From: RPQJ01 sp963846885
GTDB lineage: Bacteria; Pseudomonadota; Gammaproteobacteria; Steroidobacterales; Steroidobacteraceae
Assembly (NCBI GenBank): GCA_963846885.1
Contig: CAWJXS010000012.1
Span: 134,784-198,783, forward strand
Length of the DNA stretch: 64,000 nt
Direction: 5' to 3'
A program made the translations under genes and the position numbers. Position 1 is the first letter of the stretch. Every line of letters starts with the position of its first letter. The notes under the pieces were generated by a model. That model worked only from the letters and a program-made list of their open reading frames with translations, did not search any database and was not told the origin of the DNA. Of the stretch, positions 8,426 to 16,469 are shown in pieces.

Positions 8426-8447
8426 GTTCGCGGCTCCGGCCCCAAAT
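8420..8447 (+). promoter_or_regulatory. Candidate sigma-32 promoter of clpB
   Basis: CTTTTAG (8420-8426), 13 bp spacer, then CCCCAAAT (8440-8447). The -10 resembles the heat-shock consensus CCCCATnT and the spacing is right; the -35 matches CTTGAAA at only 4 of 7 positions. It lies 35 bp before the clpB ATG and abuts the right arm of the inverted CTAGGGG element. Heat-shock control of clpB is expected in proteobacteria, which supports the call; the match itself is weak. Confidence 0.35.
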
Positions 8448-8481
8448 TTAGGCGCAAGACGTCCCACGGACAGAGCCCCCC

Positions 8482-11076
8482 ATGCGCCAAGACAAATTCA
8501 CGACCAAGTTCCAGGCCGCGCTCGCCGAGGCGCAATCGCTGGCCCTGGGCCGCGATCACCAGATCATCGAGCCCGTGCACCTGCTGCAGGCGCTGCTTGA
8601 CCAGCAGGGCGGCACGATCCGCCCGCTGCTCGACAAGTGCGGCACCAACGTCAGCGTGCTGCGTGGGAAGTTGCGCGACGCGCTGGACCGCCTGCCGAAA
8701 GTGGAGGGCACGGGCGGCGACGTGCATCTGTCCAACGACCTCGCCCGGTTGCTCAACCTCACCGACAAGATCGCGCAGAAGCGGGGCGACCAGTACATCA
8801 CCAGCGAGCTGTTCGTGCTCGCGGCGCTCGAGGACAAGGGTCCGCTCGCGCAGGTCCTGAAAGACGCCGGAGTGCAGATGGCGGCCGTCGAGCGCGCGAT
8901 CAACGAGATCCGCGGCGGCAACAAGGTCGACGACCCCAATGTCGAAGAGCAGCGTGGCGCGCTCGAGAAATACACGATCGACCTCACCGAGCGTGCGGAG
9001 CAGGGCAAGCTCGATCCCGTGATCGGCCGCGACGACGAGATCCGGCGCACGATCCAGGTGCTGCAGCGGCGCACCAAGAACAACCCGGTGCTGATCGGCG
9101 AGCCGGGCGTCGGCAAGACCGCGATCGTCGAGGGGCTCGCACTGCGCATCGTCAACGGCGAAGTGCCGGAGAGCCTGCGTGACAAGCGCATCCTGGCGCT
9201 CGACATGGGCTCGCTGATCGCGGGCGCCAAGTTCCGCGGCGAGTTCGAGGAGCGGCTCAAGGGCGTGCTCAACGACCTCTCCAAGCAGGAAGGCCGCGTC
9301 ATCCTGTTCATCGACGAGCTGCACACGATGGTCGGCGCCGGCAAGGCCGAAGGCGCGATGGACGCCGGCAACATGCTGAAGCCCGCACTCGCGCGCGGCG
9401 AACTGCACTGCGTCGGCGCGACCACGCTCGACGAATACCGCAAGTACGTCGAGAAGGACGCCGCGCTCGAGCGACGCTTCCAGAAAGTGCTGGTGAACGA
9501 GCCGTCGGTCGAGGACACGATCGCGATCCTGCGCGGCCTCAAGGAGCGCTATGCCGTGCACCACCGTGTCGAGATCACCGACCCGGCGATCGTCGCCGCG
9601 GCCACGCTCTCGCACCGGTACATCAGCGACCGGCAGCTGCCCGACAAAGCCATCGACCTGATCGACGAAGCCGCGTCGCGCATCCGCATGGAGATGGATT
9701 CGAAGCCCGAGGAAATGGACCGTCTCGACCGTCGCATCATCCAGCTCAAGATGGAGCGCGAGGCGCTCAAGAAAGAGAAGGACGAGGCGTCGACGCAAGC
9801 GGCTCGACGCACTCGACGAGCAGCTGGGCGGAACTGGGCCGCGAATACGCCGACCTCGAGGAAATCTGGAAGGCGGAGAAGGCGAGCGCGCAGGGCACCG
9901 CACAGATCACGCAGGAACTGGAGGATGCGCGCCAGGCGTTCGAGACCGCGCGCCGTGCGGGTGACCTCACCCGCATGTCCGAACTGCAGTACGGCAAGAT
10001 CCCCGAGCTCGAGAAGCGCCTGAAAACGGCGCAGGAAGGCGAGGCGCAAGACCACCACGCTCGTGCGCAACAAGGTCACCGACGAGGAGATCGCGGAAGT
10101 CGTCTCGAAGTGGACCGGCATCCCGGTCTCGAAGATGCTCGAGGGCGAGCGCGAAAACTGCTGCGCATGGAAGGAAGGCGCTCGCGCAGCGGGTCGTCGG
10201 CCAGGCCGAGGCCGTGAAGGCCGTGTCCGATGCGATCCGGCGTTCGCGCGCGGGTCTCTCGGACCCGCATCGGCCGAACGGCTCGTTCCTGTTCCTCGGG
10301 CCCGACGGGCGTCGGCAAGACCGAGCTCTGCAAGGCGCTGGCGGAATTCCTCTTCGACACCGAAGAGGCGATGGTGCGCATCGACATGTCGGAGTTCATG
10401 GAGAAGCACTCTGTCGCGCGACTGATCGGCGCGCCTCCGGGCTACGTGGGTTACGAGGAAGGCGGCTATCTGACGGAGGCCGTCCGCCGCCGCCCGTACT
10501 CGGTGATCCTGCTCGACGAAGTCGAGAAGGCGCACCCGGACGTCTTCAACGTGCTGCTGCAGGTGCTCGACGATGGCCGCCTCACGGACGGCCAGGGTCG
10601 CACCGTCGACTTCCGCAACGCCGTGGTCATCATGACGTCGAATCTCGGTTCGAACGTGATCCAGGAACTGGCGGGCGAGGCGAACTACGACGCGCATGAA
10701 GTCCGCCGTGATGGAGATCGTCGGCCAGCACTTCCGGCCCGAGTTCATCAACCGCGTCGACGATGTCGTGGTCTTCCATCCGCTCGGCAGGGAGCACATC
10801 CGGCGCATCGTCGATATCCAGCTCGGCTACCTGCGTCGCCGACTGGCGGACCGGGACATGGGGCTGGAACTCGACGATGCGGCCAGCGACCAGCTGGGCG
10901 AGGCGGGGTTCGATCCGGTGTATGGCGCACGTCCGCTGAAGCGGGCGATCCAGCACCAGCTCGAGAATCCGCTGGCGCAACGCATCCTGCGCGGCGAATT
11001 CGCGGCCGGCGAAACGATCCGGGTCACGGCACGGGACGGCGTGCTGGCGTTCGAGCGCGCAGCGGTCCCGGTATAA
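8482..11076 (+). CDS. clpB: ATP-dependent disaggregase ClpB, frame broken by several indels (probably sequence errors)
   Basis: Read through the breaks, a complete ~860-residue ClpB is present: Clp_N repeats (MRQDKFTTKFQAALAEAQSL), first AAA+ domain (Walker A GEPGVGKTA, Walker B ILFIDELHTMVGAG), coiled-coil middle domain, second AAA+ domain (GVGKTELCKAL, VILLDEVEKAHPDV, sensor TSNLGSN) and the D2-small domain ending ~11073. The hexameric chaperone works with DnaK to solubilise aggregates. Frame changes fall near 9793, 9829, 10047, 10161, 10172-10178, 10306 and 10694; correcting single bases restores the family sequence each time, as at 10306 where GPTGVGKT needs one G removed. With residues otherwise conserved, sequencing error is likelier than decay. 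As written, the intact ORF ends at 10023. Confidence 0.88.
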
Positions 11077-11077
11077 T
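11049..11077 (+). promoter_or_regulatory. Candidate promoter of the fmdB-DUF502-aspS group
   Basis: A perfect TATAAT (-10) lies at 11072-11077, overlapping the clpB stop codon, with a poor -35 (TTCGAG, 16 bp upstream). It stands 50 bp before the next ATG in otherwise GC-rich DNA, making it the obvious candidate for transcription of the three following same-strand genes. Confidence 0.45.
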
Positions 11078-11127
11078 CGCCCCCCGTTTCGACTACCCTA
11101 GAGCCCGGTTCACCGCGCCAGAGCACC

Positions 11128-11568
11128 ATGCCGATCTACGAATACCAGTGCCAGAAGTGCCAACACCACCTGGAGGCGCTGCAGAAATTTTCTGACAAGC
11201 CACTGCGCGAGTGCCCCGAGTGCGGCAAGCACTCGCTCAAGCGGCTGATTTCTGCCCCGATGTTCCGGCTCGCTGGCAGCGGCTGGTATGAGACCGACTT
11301 CAAGTCCGAGAACGAGCGCAAGCGCAACCTGGCTGGCAAGGACGACGGTCCGCCCGCTGAGGCCGCATCTGCGGACAAGGCAGCGAAGACGGAGGCGTCG
11401 GCCGAAAAGAAGCCCGAGCCGAAGTCCGAGTCGAAGTCCGAATCCGGCAGCTCGCAGAAGAAAAGCGCTGCCGTGAAGAAGCCGGCGGCGAAGCCCGTCG
11501 CGAAGCCTGTGGCCCGTGCCAGGCCCGCGGCAAAAAAGCCGGCGCGGAAAGCCGCCAGCAAACGTTGA
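11128..11568 (+). CDS. FmdB-family zinc ribbon protein with histone H1-like tail
   Basis: 146 residues. The first ~45 residues are the FmdB/CxxC_CxxC_SSSS regulatory zinc ribbon: MPIYEYQCQKC and ECPECGKHSLKRL supply two CxxC pairs, followed by the usual SAPMFRLAGSGWYETDFK. The rest (residues ~70-146) is low complexity, first acidic/Ser/Lys and then Lys-Ala-Pro repeats (KKPAAKPVAKPVARARPAAKK) like bacterial histone H1-type or AlgP tails, which bind nucleic acids electrostatically. Small FmdB proteins directly upstream of DUF502 and aspS genes are common in gamma- and betaproteobacteria; the molecular role is not established. The basic tail is longer than in most relatives. Confidence 0.85.
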   Translation: MPIYEYQCQKCQHHLEALQKFSDKPLRECPECGKHSLKRLISAPMFRLAGSGWYETDFKSENERKRNLAGKDDGPPAEAASADKAAKTEASAEKKPEPKSESKSESGSSQKKSAAVKKPAAKPVAKPVARARPAAKKPARKAASKR

Positions 11569-11609
11569 ATGCGACGGGCTGCGGGCCCGCGCCGCGGAGT
11601 GGACGCCAG

Positions 11610-12330
11610 TGCCTGAATTGAAGCCCACGGCCGAAGGCGACGAAACCGCGAACCGGCAATGCCAATGGCCGGCGCCATCCTGCGCGTCAGCTGCGCAATT
11701 ACCTGATTGCGGGGCTCCTGATCTGGATCCCCGTCATGGTGACGGTCTGGGTCATCAAGTTCCTGTCGGGCATCCTCGACCAGTCCCTCGTGCTGCTGCC
11801 GCCGTCGTGGCGCCCCGAGGCGCTCGTGGGCCAGTACGTGCCCGGCGTGGGCATCGTCCTGTCGTTCGTGCTGCTGGTCGTCACTGGCCTGGTGGTCCGC
11901 AATCTTTTCGGCGGCCAGATCGTCGAGGGGTTCGAGAACCTCGTCCGCCGCATTCCCGTGATCGGGGCGGTGTACGGTGGTGCCAAGACGTTCAGCGAGA
12001 CCGTCCTGACCGACAAGGGCAAGTCGTTCAAGCAGGTCGTCATGGTCGAGTTCCCGCGGCGGGGCATCTTCAGCGTGGGCTTCATCACGTCCGAAGAACT
12101 GGAAGAGGTGCAGGCGAAAACGGCGCAGGACGTGGTCTGCGTGTTCGTGCCGACGACGCCCAACCCCACGACCGGCTTTTTGTCGTGGTCGCCCGCGCGA
12201 CGAGGTCGGTCCACTCGACATGTCCGTGGACGAGGCTTTCCGCATGCTGCTGACACTGGGCGTCGTGGTGCCCAAGTGGAAAAACAAGCCTTTGGCGGCC
12301 GATCTTGCGCCGCAGCAACCCCCTCCGTAA
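11610..12330 (+). CDS. DUF502 family membrane protein (one net frameshift near its 3' end)
   Basis: About 239 residues when corrected. GTG at 11610 has a GGAG ribosome site nine bases upstream; the first recognisable family residues are RQLRNYLIAGLLIWIPVMVT from ~11688, so later starts are possible. Two membrane helices (residues ~28-50 and ~75-97) flank a periplasmic loop, followed by the DUF502 core (RRIPVIGAVYGGAKTF, VMVEFPRRGIFSVGFIT, VFVPTTPNPTTGF). Around 12180-12200 the family sequence continues (VVVARDEV, LDMSVDEAFRMLLTLGVVVP) in another frame, needing one base restored after the T run and two removed in CGCGCG; the natural stop is TAA 12328-12330. The family is widespread upstream of aspS and of unknown function. 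Confidence 0.8.
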
Positions 12331-12399
12331 CATTCCCCGGCTGAGCCTTGCGGGCCGGCCCTGGCCGGTTGCGGCGCCCCTTTCTTGCGGACTTTTCCC

Positions 12400-14181
12400 A
12401 TGCCCATGCGCACTCATTATTGCGGCGACGTCAACGAGCGCCTCGTCGGTTCCACCGTCGAAGTAGCGGGCTGGGTCAGCCGCCGCCGCGACCACGGCGG
12501 AGTCATCTTCGTCGACCTGCGCGACCGCGACGGCCTGCTGCAGGTGGTCTTCGACCCCGATGCGGCCGACGTCTTCGCCGAGGCGGAGCGCCTGCGTGGC
12601 GAATGGGTCATCAAGGTCACCGGCACGGTGCGTCCGCGTCCCGCCGGCACGGCGAACGCCAATCTCGCATCGGGGCAGGTCGAGTTGCTCGCGCGCGGCA
12701 TCGAGGTGCTGAACCGCTCCGAGCCGATCCCGTTCCAGCTCGACGAGGAAGTGAAGGAAGAGACGCGGCTCAAGTACCGCTACATCGACCTGCGCCGCGA
12801 CGTGATGCAGAAGCGGCTGCGCCAGCGGCATGCCATCACGCGCTCGATGCGCGAATACCTCGACGGCAACGGCTTCATCGACGTCGAGACGCCGATGCTC
12901 ACCAAGGCCACGCCTGAAGGCGCGCGCGACTACCTGGTGCCGAGCCGCACGCAACCGGGCAAGTTCTTCGCGCTGCCGCAGTCGCCGCAGATCTTCAAGC
13001 AGCTGCTGATGATGTCGGGCTTCGACCGCTACTACCAGATCGTGCGCTGCTTCCGCGACGAGGACCTGCGCGCCGACCGGCAGCCCGAGTTCACCCAGCT
13101 CGACATCGAGACGTCGTTCCTGACGCGCGACGACATCATGGGCCTGATGGAAGCGCTGGTGCGCAAACTGTTCCGGGACGTGCTCGGCCAGTCGCTGCCT
13201 GAGCCGTTCCCGCGCATGACCTACGCCGAGGCGATGCGTCGCTACGCGTCCGACAAGCCCGACCTGCGCATCCCGCTCGAGCTCGTCGACGTCGCCGACC
13301 TGGTCCGTGACTGCGAATTCAAGGTGTTCTCCGGGCCGGCGTCCGATGCGGAAGGCCGCGTCGCCGCGTTGCGCGTGCCGGGCGGTGGTGAAAAGCTCTC
13401 GCGCAAGCAGATCGACGATTACACCGCGTTCGTCGCGCGCTATGGCGCGAAGGGCCTGGCTTACGTGAAGGTCAACGACGCGGCGAAGGGCCGTGATGGC
13501 CTGCAGTCGCCGATCCTCAAGTTCCTGTCCGACGACGCAGTCGCCGGCCTGATGAGCCGCACGGGCGCGCAGACCGGCGACCTGGTCTTCTTCGGCGCCG
13601 ACAAGGCCAAGGTCGTCAACGACGCGATCGGCGCGCTGCGCATCAAGGTCGGCCAGGACCTCGGCCTCGTGCGCGAGGGCTGGGCGCCGCTGTGGGTCAT
13701 CGATTTCCCGATGTTCGAGTGGGACGCCGACTCGAAGCGCTGGGCGGCGATGCACCACCCGTTCACGGCGCCGGTCAACGACGAGCCGTCCGCGCTCAAG
13801 GCGAGCCCGGGCGACGCGCTGGCACGCGCCTACGACATGGTGCTGAACGGCTCAGAGATCGGCGGCGGCTCGGTGCGTATCCACCGCAACGAGATGCAGT
13901 CGACGGTGTTCGAGATGCTCGGCATCGGCGCGGAAGAGGCGGAGAAGAAGTTCGGCTTCCTGCTCGACGCGCTCAAGTTCGGCGCGCCGCCGCATGGCGG
14001 CATCGCGTTCGGCCTCGACCGTCTCGCCATGCTGATGGCGGGCGCCGATTCGATCCGTGACGTCATCGCCTTCCCGAAGACGCAGACGGCCACCTGCCCG
14101 CTGACCGACGCGCCCACCGAGGTGTCCGAGCAGCAGCTGCGCGACCTCCACATCCGCGTGAAGCTGCCGCTCAAGGAGTGA
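12400..14181 (+). CDS. aspS: Aspartyl-tRNA synthetase
   Basis: 593 residues, the normal bacterial-type size. It contains an OB-fold anticodon-binding domain from MRTHYCGDV, class II motif 2 (FRDEDLRADRQPEFTQLD), the bacterial GAD insertion domain in the middle, and motif 3 (GGIAFGLDRLAML). It charges tRNA-Asp with aspartate. The strongest N-terminal homology begins at the second Met (12406); ATG at 12400 is chosen because GCGGA lies eight bases upstream. It follows the fmdB-like and DUF502 genes on the same strand, a frequent gammaproteobacterial grouping. Confidence 0.95.
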   Translation: MPMRTHYCGDVNERLVGSTVEVAGWVSRRRDHGGVIFVDLRDRDGLLQVVFDPDAADVFAEAERLRGEWVIKVTGTVRPRPAGTANANLASGQVELLARGIEVLNRSEPIPFQLDEEVKEETRLKYRYIDLRRDVMQKRLRQRHAITRSMREYLDGNGFIDVETPMLTKATPEGARDYLVPSRTQPGKFFALPQSPQIFKQLLMMSGFDRYYQIVRCFRDEDLRADRQPEFTQLDIETSFLTRDDIMGLMEALVRKLFRDVLGQSLPEPFPRMTYAEAMRRYASDKPDLRIPLELVDVADLVRDCEFKVFSGPASDAEGRVAALRVPGGGEKLSRKQIDDYTAFVARYGAKGLAYVKVNDAAKGRDGLQSPILKFLSDDAVAGLMSRTGAQTGDLVFFGADKAKVVNDAIGALRIKVGQDLGLVREGWAPLWVIDFPMFEWDADSKRWAAMHHPFTAPVNDEPSALKASPGDALARAYDMVLNGSEIGGGSVRIHRNEMQSTVFEMLGIGAEEAEKKFGFLLDALKFGAPPHGGIAFGLDRLAMLMAGADSIRDVIAFPKTQTATCPLTDAPTEVSEQQLRDLHIRVKLPLKE

Positions 14182-14265
14182 GAAACAGGGGACATTCACC
14201 TGTTTTCTTCACGCAACTCATCCAAGCCACTCGCGCGCCGGAAATAGGTGAATGTCCCCTGTTTC
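14182..14265. repeat. REP-like inverted repeat with perfect 20-bp arms
   Basis: Arms at 14182-14201 and 14246-14265 are exact reverse complements built on GGGGACATTCACC, separated by 44 bp. The GGGGACA core with GAAAC flank resembles the repetitive palindromes that accompany REP-associated tyrosine transposases in many proteobacteria, though no such transposase is in the window. The element begins one base after the aspS stop codon and contains the start codon of the next gene in its right arm. It may also act as an aspS 3' hairpin. Confidence 0.7.
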
Positions 14266-14914
14266 CAGGAACGAGCCCGTCGTACTCGTGCACGGCCTGT
14301 GGATGAACGGGCTGGAGTTCGGGGTGCTGCGCCAGCGTCTGCAGCAACGGCACGCTTTCGACGTGCACGTCTTCTCGTACGCATCGCTGCACGGCAGCGC
14401 CACCGAGATCGCAGCGGATCTGGCGGACTTCGCGCGTACCCGCGCAAGTGCAGGCGTGCCCGTGCACCTGGTCGGGCACAGCTTGGGCGGTGCGATCGTC
14501 TACAAGGCGCTGGCGGAGCACGGCCTGCGCGAACGTCCGGGCAATGCGGTGGTGATCGGATCTCCGCTCAACGGCAGTCGCGCCGCACAGGGCGCGGCGC
14601 GCTTTGCCGTGCTGCGGCCGCTGCTCGGGCCCCACATCCTGCATGACCTGGCTGAACCGTGCGGCCGCTGCTGGTCGTGCGGCTCGCCCACGGCCTTGGG
14701 TGCGATCGCGGGGACGCGACGCATGGGCGCTGGCCAGTTCTTTGCGCAGTTCGACGAGGAGAACGACGGCACCGTCGCCCTGAGCGAGACCGTCATTCCA
14801 GGCCTCGACGACCACCTGGTGGTGCAGCACAGCCACATGGGCCTGCTGTTCGCGAACGACGTCGCGGACCAGGTTGCGCACTTCCTGCGCCACGGACGTT
14901 TCGACAAACCCTAG
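14252..14914 (+). CDS. Alpha/beta hydrolase, lipase/PGAP1-like
   Basis: 220 residues with the alpha/beta-hydrolase elements VVLVHGLWMNG (oxyanion region, ~residues 10-20) and the nucleophile elbow HLVGHSLGGAIVY (~70-83); the probable catalytic His is in VVQHSHMGLLF near the C terminus. No signal peptide or membrane helix is evident, so it is probably cytoplasmic or peripheral. The substrate (ester or lipid) is not predictable. The apparent start codon and first five codons (ATGTCCCCTGTTTCC) lie in the right arm of the REP-like repeat, so either the insertion created this start or the true start is a downstream GTG near 14291, which would remove part of the first strand. Confidence 0.75.
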   Translation: MSPVSRNEPVVLVHGLWMNGLEFGVLRQRLQQRHAFDVHVFSYASLHGSATEIAADLADFARTRASAGVPVHLVGHSLGGAIVYKALAEHGLRERPGNAVVIGSPLNGSRAAQGAARFAVLRPLLGPHILHDLAEPCGRCWSCGSPTALGAIAGTRRMGAGQFFAQFDEENDGTVALSETVIPGLDDHLVVQHSHMGLLFANDVADQVAHFLRHGRFDKP

Positions 14915-15067
14915 AGAGGGTGCTCGTTGCCGTCCGGATCGTTCCGGCGCCTCGACGAAGGCGATGCCGAGCGGGCCGCTCGCCAATACGGTTGCCACCG
15001 GCGCCGAGCAGGCGACGGCGACGCAGAGCAGGGTGACGACGCCGGAAGTGAACCTTGGCTGCAGCAA
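14911..15067 (-). CDS. Possible small exported protein (needs one frame correction)
   Basis: Minus-strand frame from ATG 15067 gives a signal-like MLQPRFTSGVVTLLCVAVAC and SAPVATVLASGPLGIAFVEAP. Dropping one G near 14945 yields NDPDGNEHPL and then TAG at 14913-14911, exactly at the end of the converging hydrolase gene, about 51 residues. It follows the NodT gene by 13 bp. Without the correction the frame runs antisense through the hydrolase, which is implausible. Evidence is weak. Confidence 0.25.
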
Positions 15068-15080
15068 GGTGCGACTCAGC

Positions 15081-16469
15081 TCATTTCGCCGGCGCCCAGC
15101 CGCCGCCCAAAGCGCGGTACAGGTCGACGTAGCCCAGCGTGCGGGACAGCTGCGTCTGTGACAGCTCGATCTCTGACGCGAACAGCTGCCGCTGTGCGTC
15201 GAGCACTTCGAGGTAGCTCACCACGCCCGCGATATAGCGCTGCTTCTGCAGGTCGAGCAGCCGGCGGGCCGCGTCCCGCCGGATCACTGTCTCGGCGATC
15301 ACGTCGCGGGTCTTGTCGGTCACGACCAGCGCATCAGCGGTTTCGCGGTACGCCTGCAGCACACCCTTGCGATACGCGAGTTCGGACTGCTTGAGCTGCG
15401 CCCGCGCGACTTCGACATTGCCCGTGCCGTAGCCCGACTGGTAGATCGGCATGTTGACGAACGGGCCGATCGAGAACAGGTCCTGCGCCGGGTCGTTGCC
15501 ATTCAGCAGCTTGCCGAGGTCCGGGCTGATTACGCCGAAGAACGACGTCAGGCCGATCGACAGGTACGGGAAACGGGTCGCCTCTGCCACCCCCACGTTC
15601 GCAGTCGCCGCGTGCAACTCGTTTTCGAGCTGGCGCAGGTCGGGGCGTCGCGCCAGCAATTGTGCTGGCAGGCCCACCGGGATGTCGGCCGGGACCGGGA
15701 AGGCGAGCGGCTGGCTGCTGCGCGCGACCGGGCCTGGCTCGCCGCCGAGCAGGAACCTGAGCAGGTTTTCGGTCTGGACGCGGGTGAGCTCGGCCTGCGG
15801 CAGTTGCGCACGCGTCGCCGACAGTTGCGACAGGGCCTGCATCTCCTCGGTCGCCGACGCGATGCCGTTGCGCTTCTGCGAACGGATGAGGTCGAGCGAC
15901 GCCGACTGGCTCTCGATCGTGCGCTTGATGATCGCGACTTCCTCGTCGGTCTCACGCAGGCGGAACCACGTCGTGGCGACGTCGGCCACCAGCGCGTTGA
16001 CCACGCCGCGCTGGAAGTCTTCGGTGGCCAGCAACTGGGCCCGGGCAGCCTCGTTCGCGCGCCGCAGCCGGCCGAACAGGTCGATCTCCCAGTTGAGGGC
16101 GAGACCCAGAGAATAGGTGCTGTCGTCGGGCGTGCCCGGCGCCGGCGCGGTGCTGCCGCTTACGCCGAGGCTGGGTCCGAGGTAGCTGCGTGCGACACGC
16201 GCACGGCCACGGAACTCCTCGACTCGCGCAGCTGCGATGCGCAGGTCGAGGTTGTTGGCGAGTGCCGTCTCGATCACCGCGCGCAGCTCTGGGTCGTTGA
16301 AGGCTTCGGCCCAGTGCAGGTCGGCGATCGACTCGGCCTGTTGCGGCGACAGGACGCCGCGGAACTCGACCGGCGCCGGCAGGTCGGCCGGCCGCTCGTA
16401 GTCCGGGCCGATGGCACAACCGGCCAGCGTGGCCGCGACGACGGCGGCAAGCAGGCGACGGGTGCTCAT
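15081..16469 (-). CDS. RND efflux outer-membrane lipoprotein (NodT/OprM family)
   Basis: 462 residues, the typical TolC-like channel length for this family. The lipoprotein signal MSTRRLLAAVVAATLAGCAIG has its lipobox Cys at ~18, followed by the family sequence GPDYERP. Two outer-membrane efflux repeats follow, with FDPELRAVIETALANNLDLR-like and LLARRPDLRQLENEL motifs. The start overlaps the permease stop by four bases (16466-16469), so it is the third gene of an adaptor-permease-channel operon. It completes the conduit from inner-membrane pump to the exterior. Confidence 0.92.
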   Translation of the reverse strand: MSTRRLLAAVVAATLAGCAIGPDYERPADLPAPVEFRGVLSPQQAESIADLHWAEAFNDPELRAVIETALANNLDLRIAAARVEEFRGRARVARSYLGPSLGVSGSTAPAPGTPDDSTYSLGLALNWEIDLFGRLRRANEAARAQLLATEDFQRGVVNALVADVATTWFRLRETDEEVAIIKRTIESQSASLDLIRSQKRNGIASATEEMQALSQLSATRAQLPQAELTRVQTENLLRFLLGGEPGPVARSSQPLAFPVPADIPVGLPAQLLARRPDLRQLENELHAATANVGVAEATRFPYLSIGLTSFFGVISPDLGKLLNGNDPAQDLFSIGPFVNMPIYQSGYGTGNVEVARAQLKQSELAYRKGVLQAYRETADALVVTDKTRDVIAETVIRRDAARRLLDLQKQRYIAGVVSYLEVLDAQRQLFASEIELSQTQLSRTLGYVDLYRALGGGWAPAK

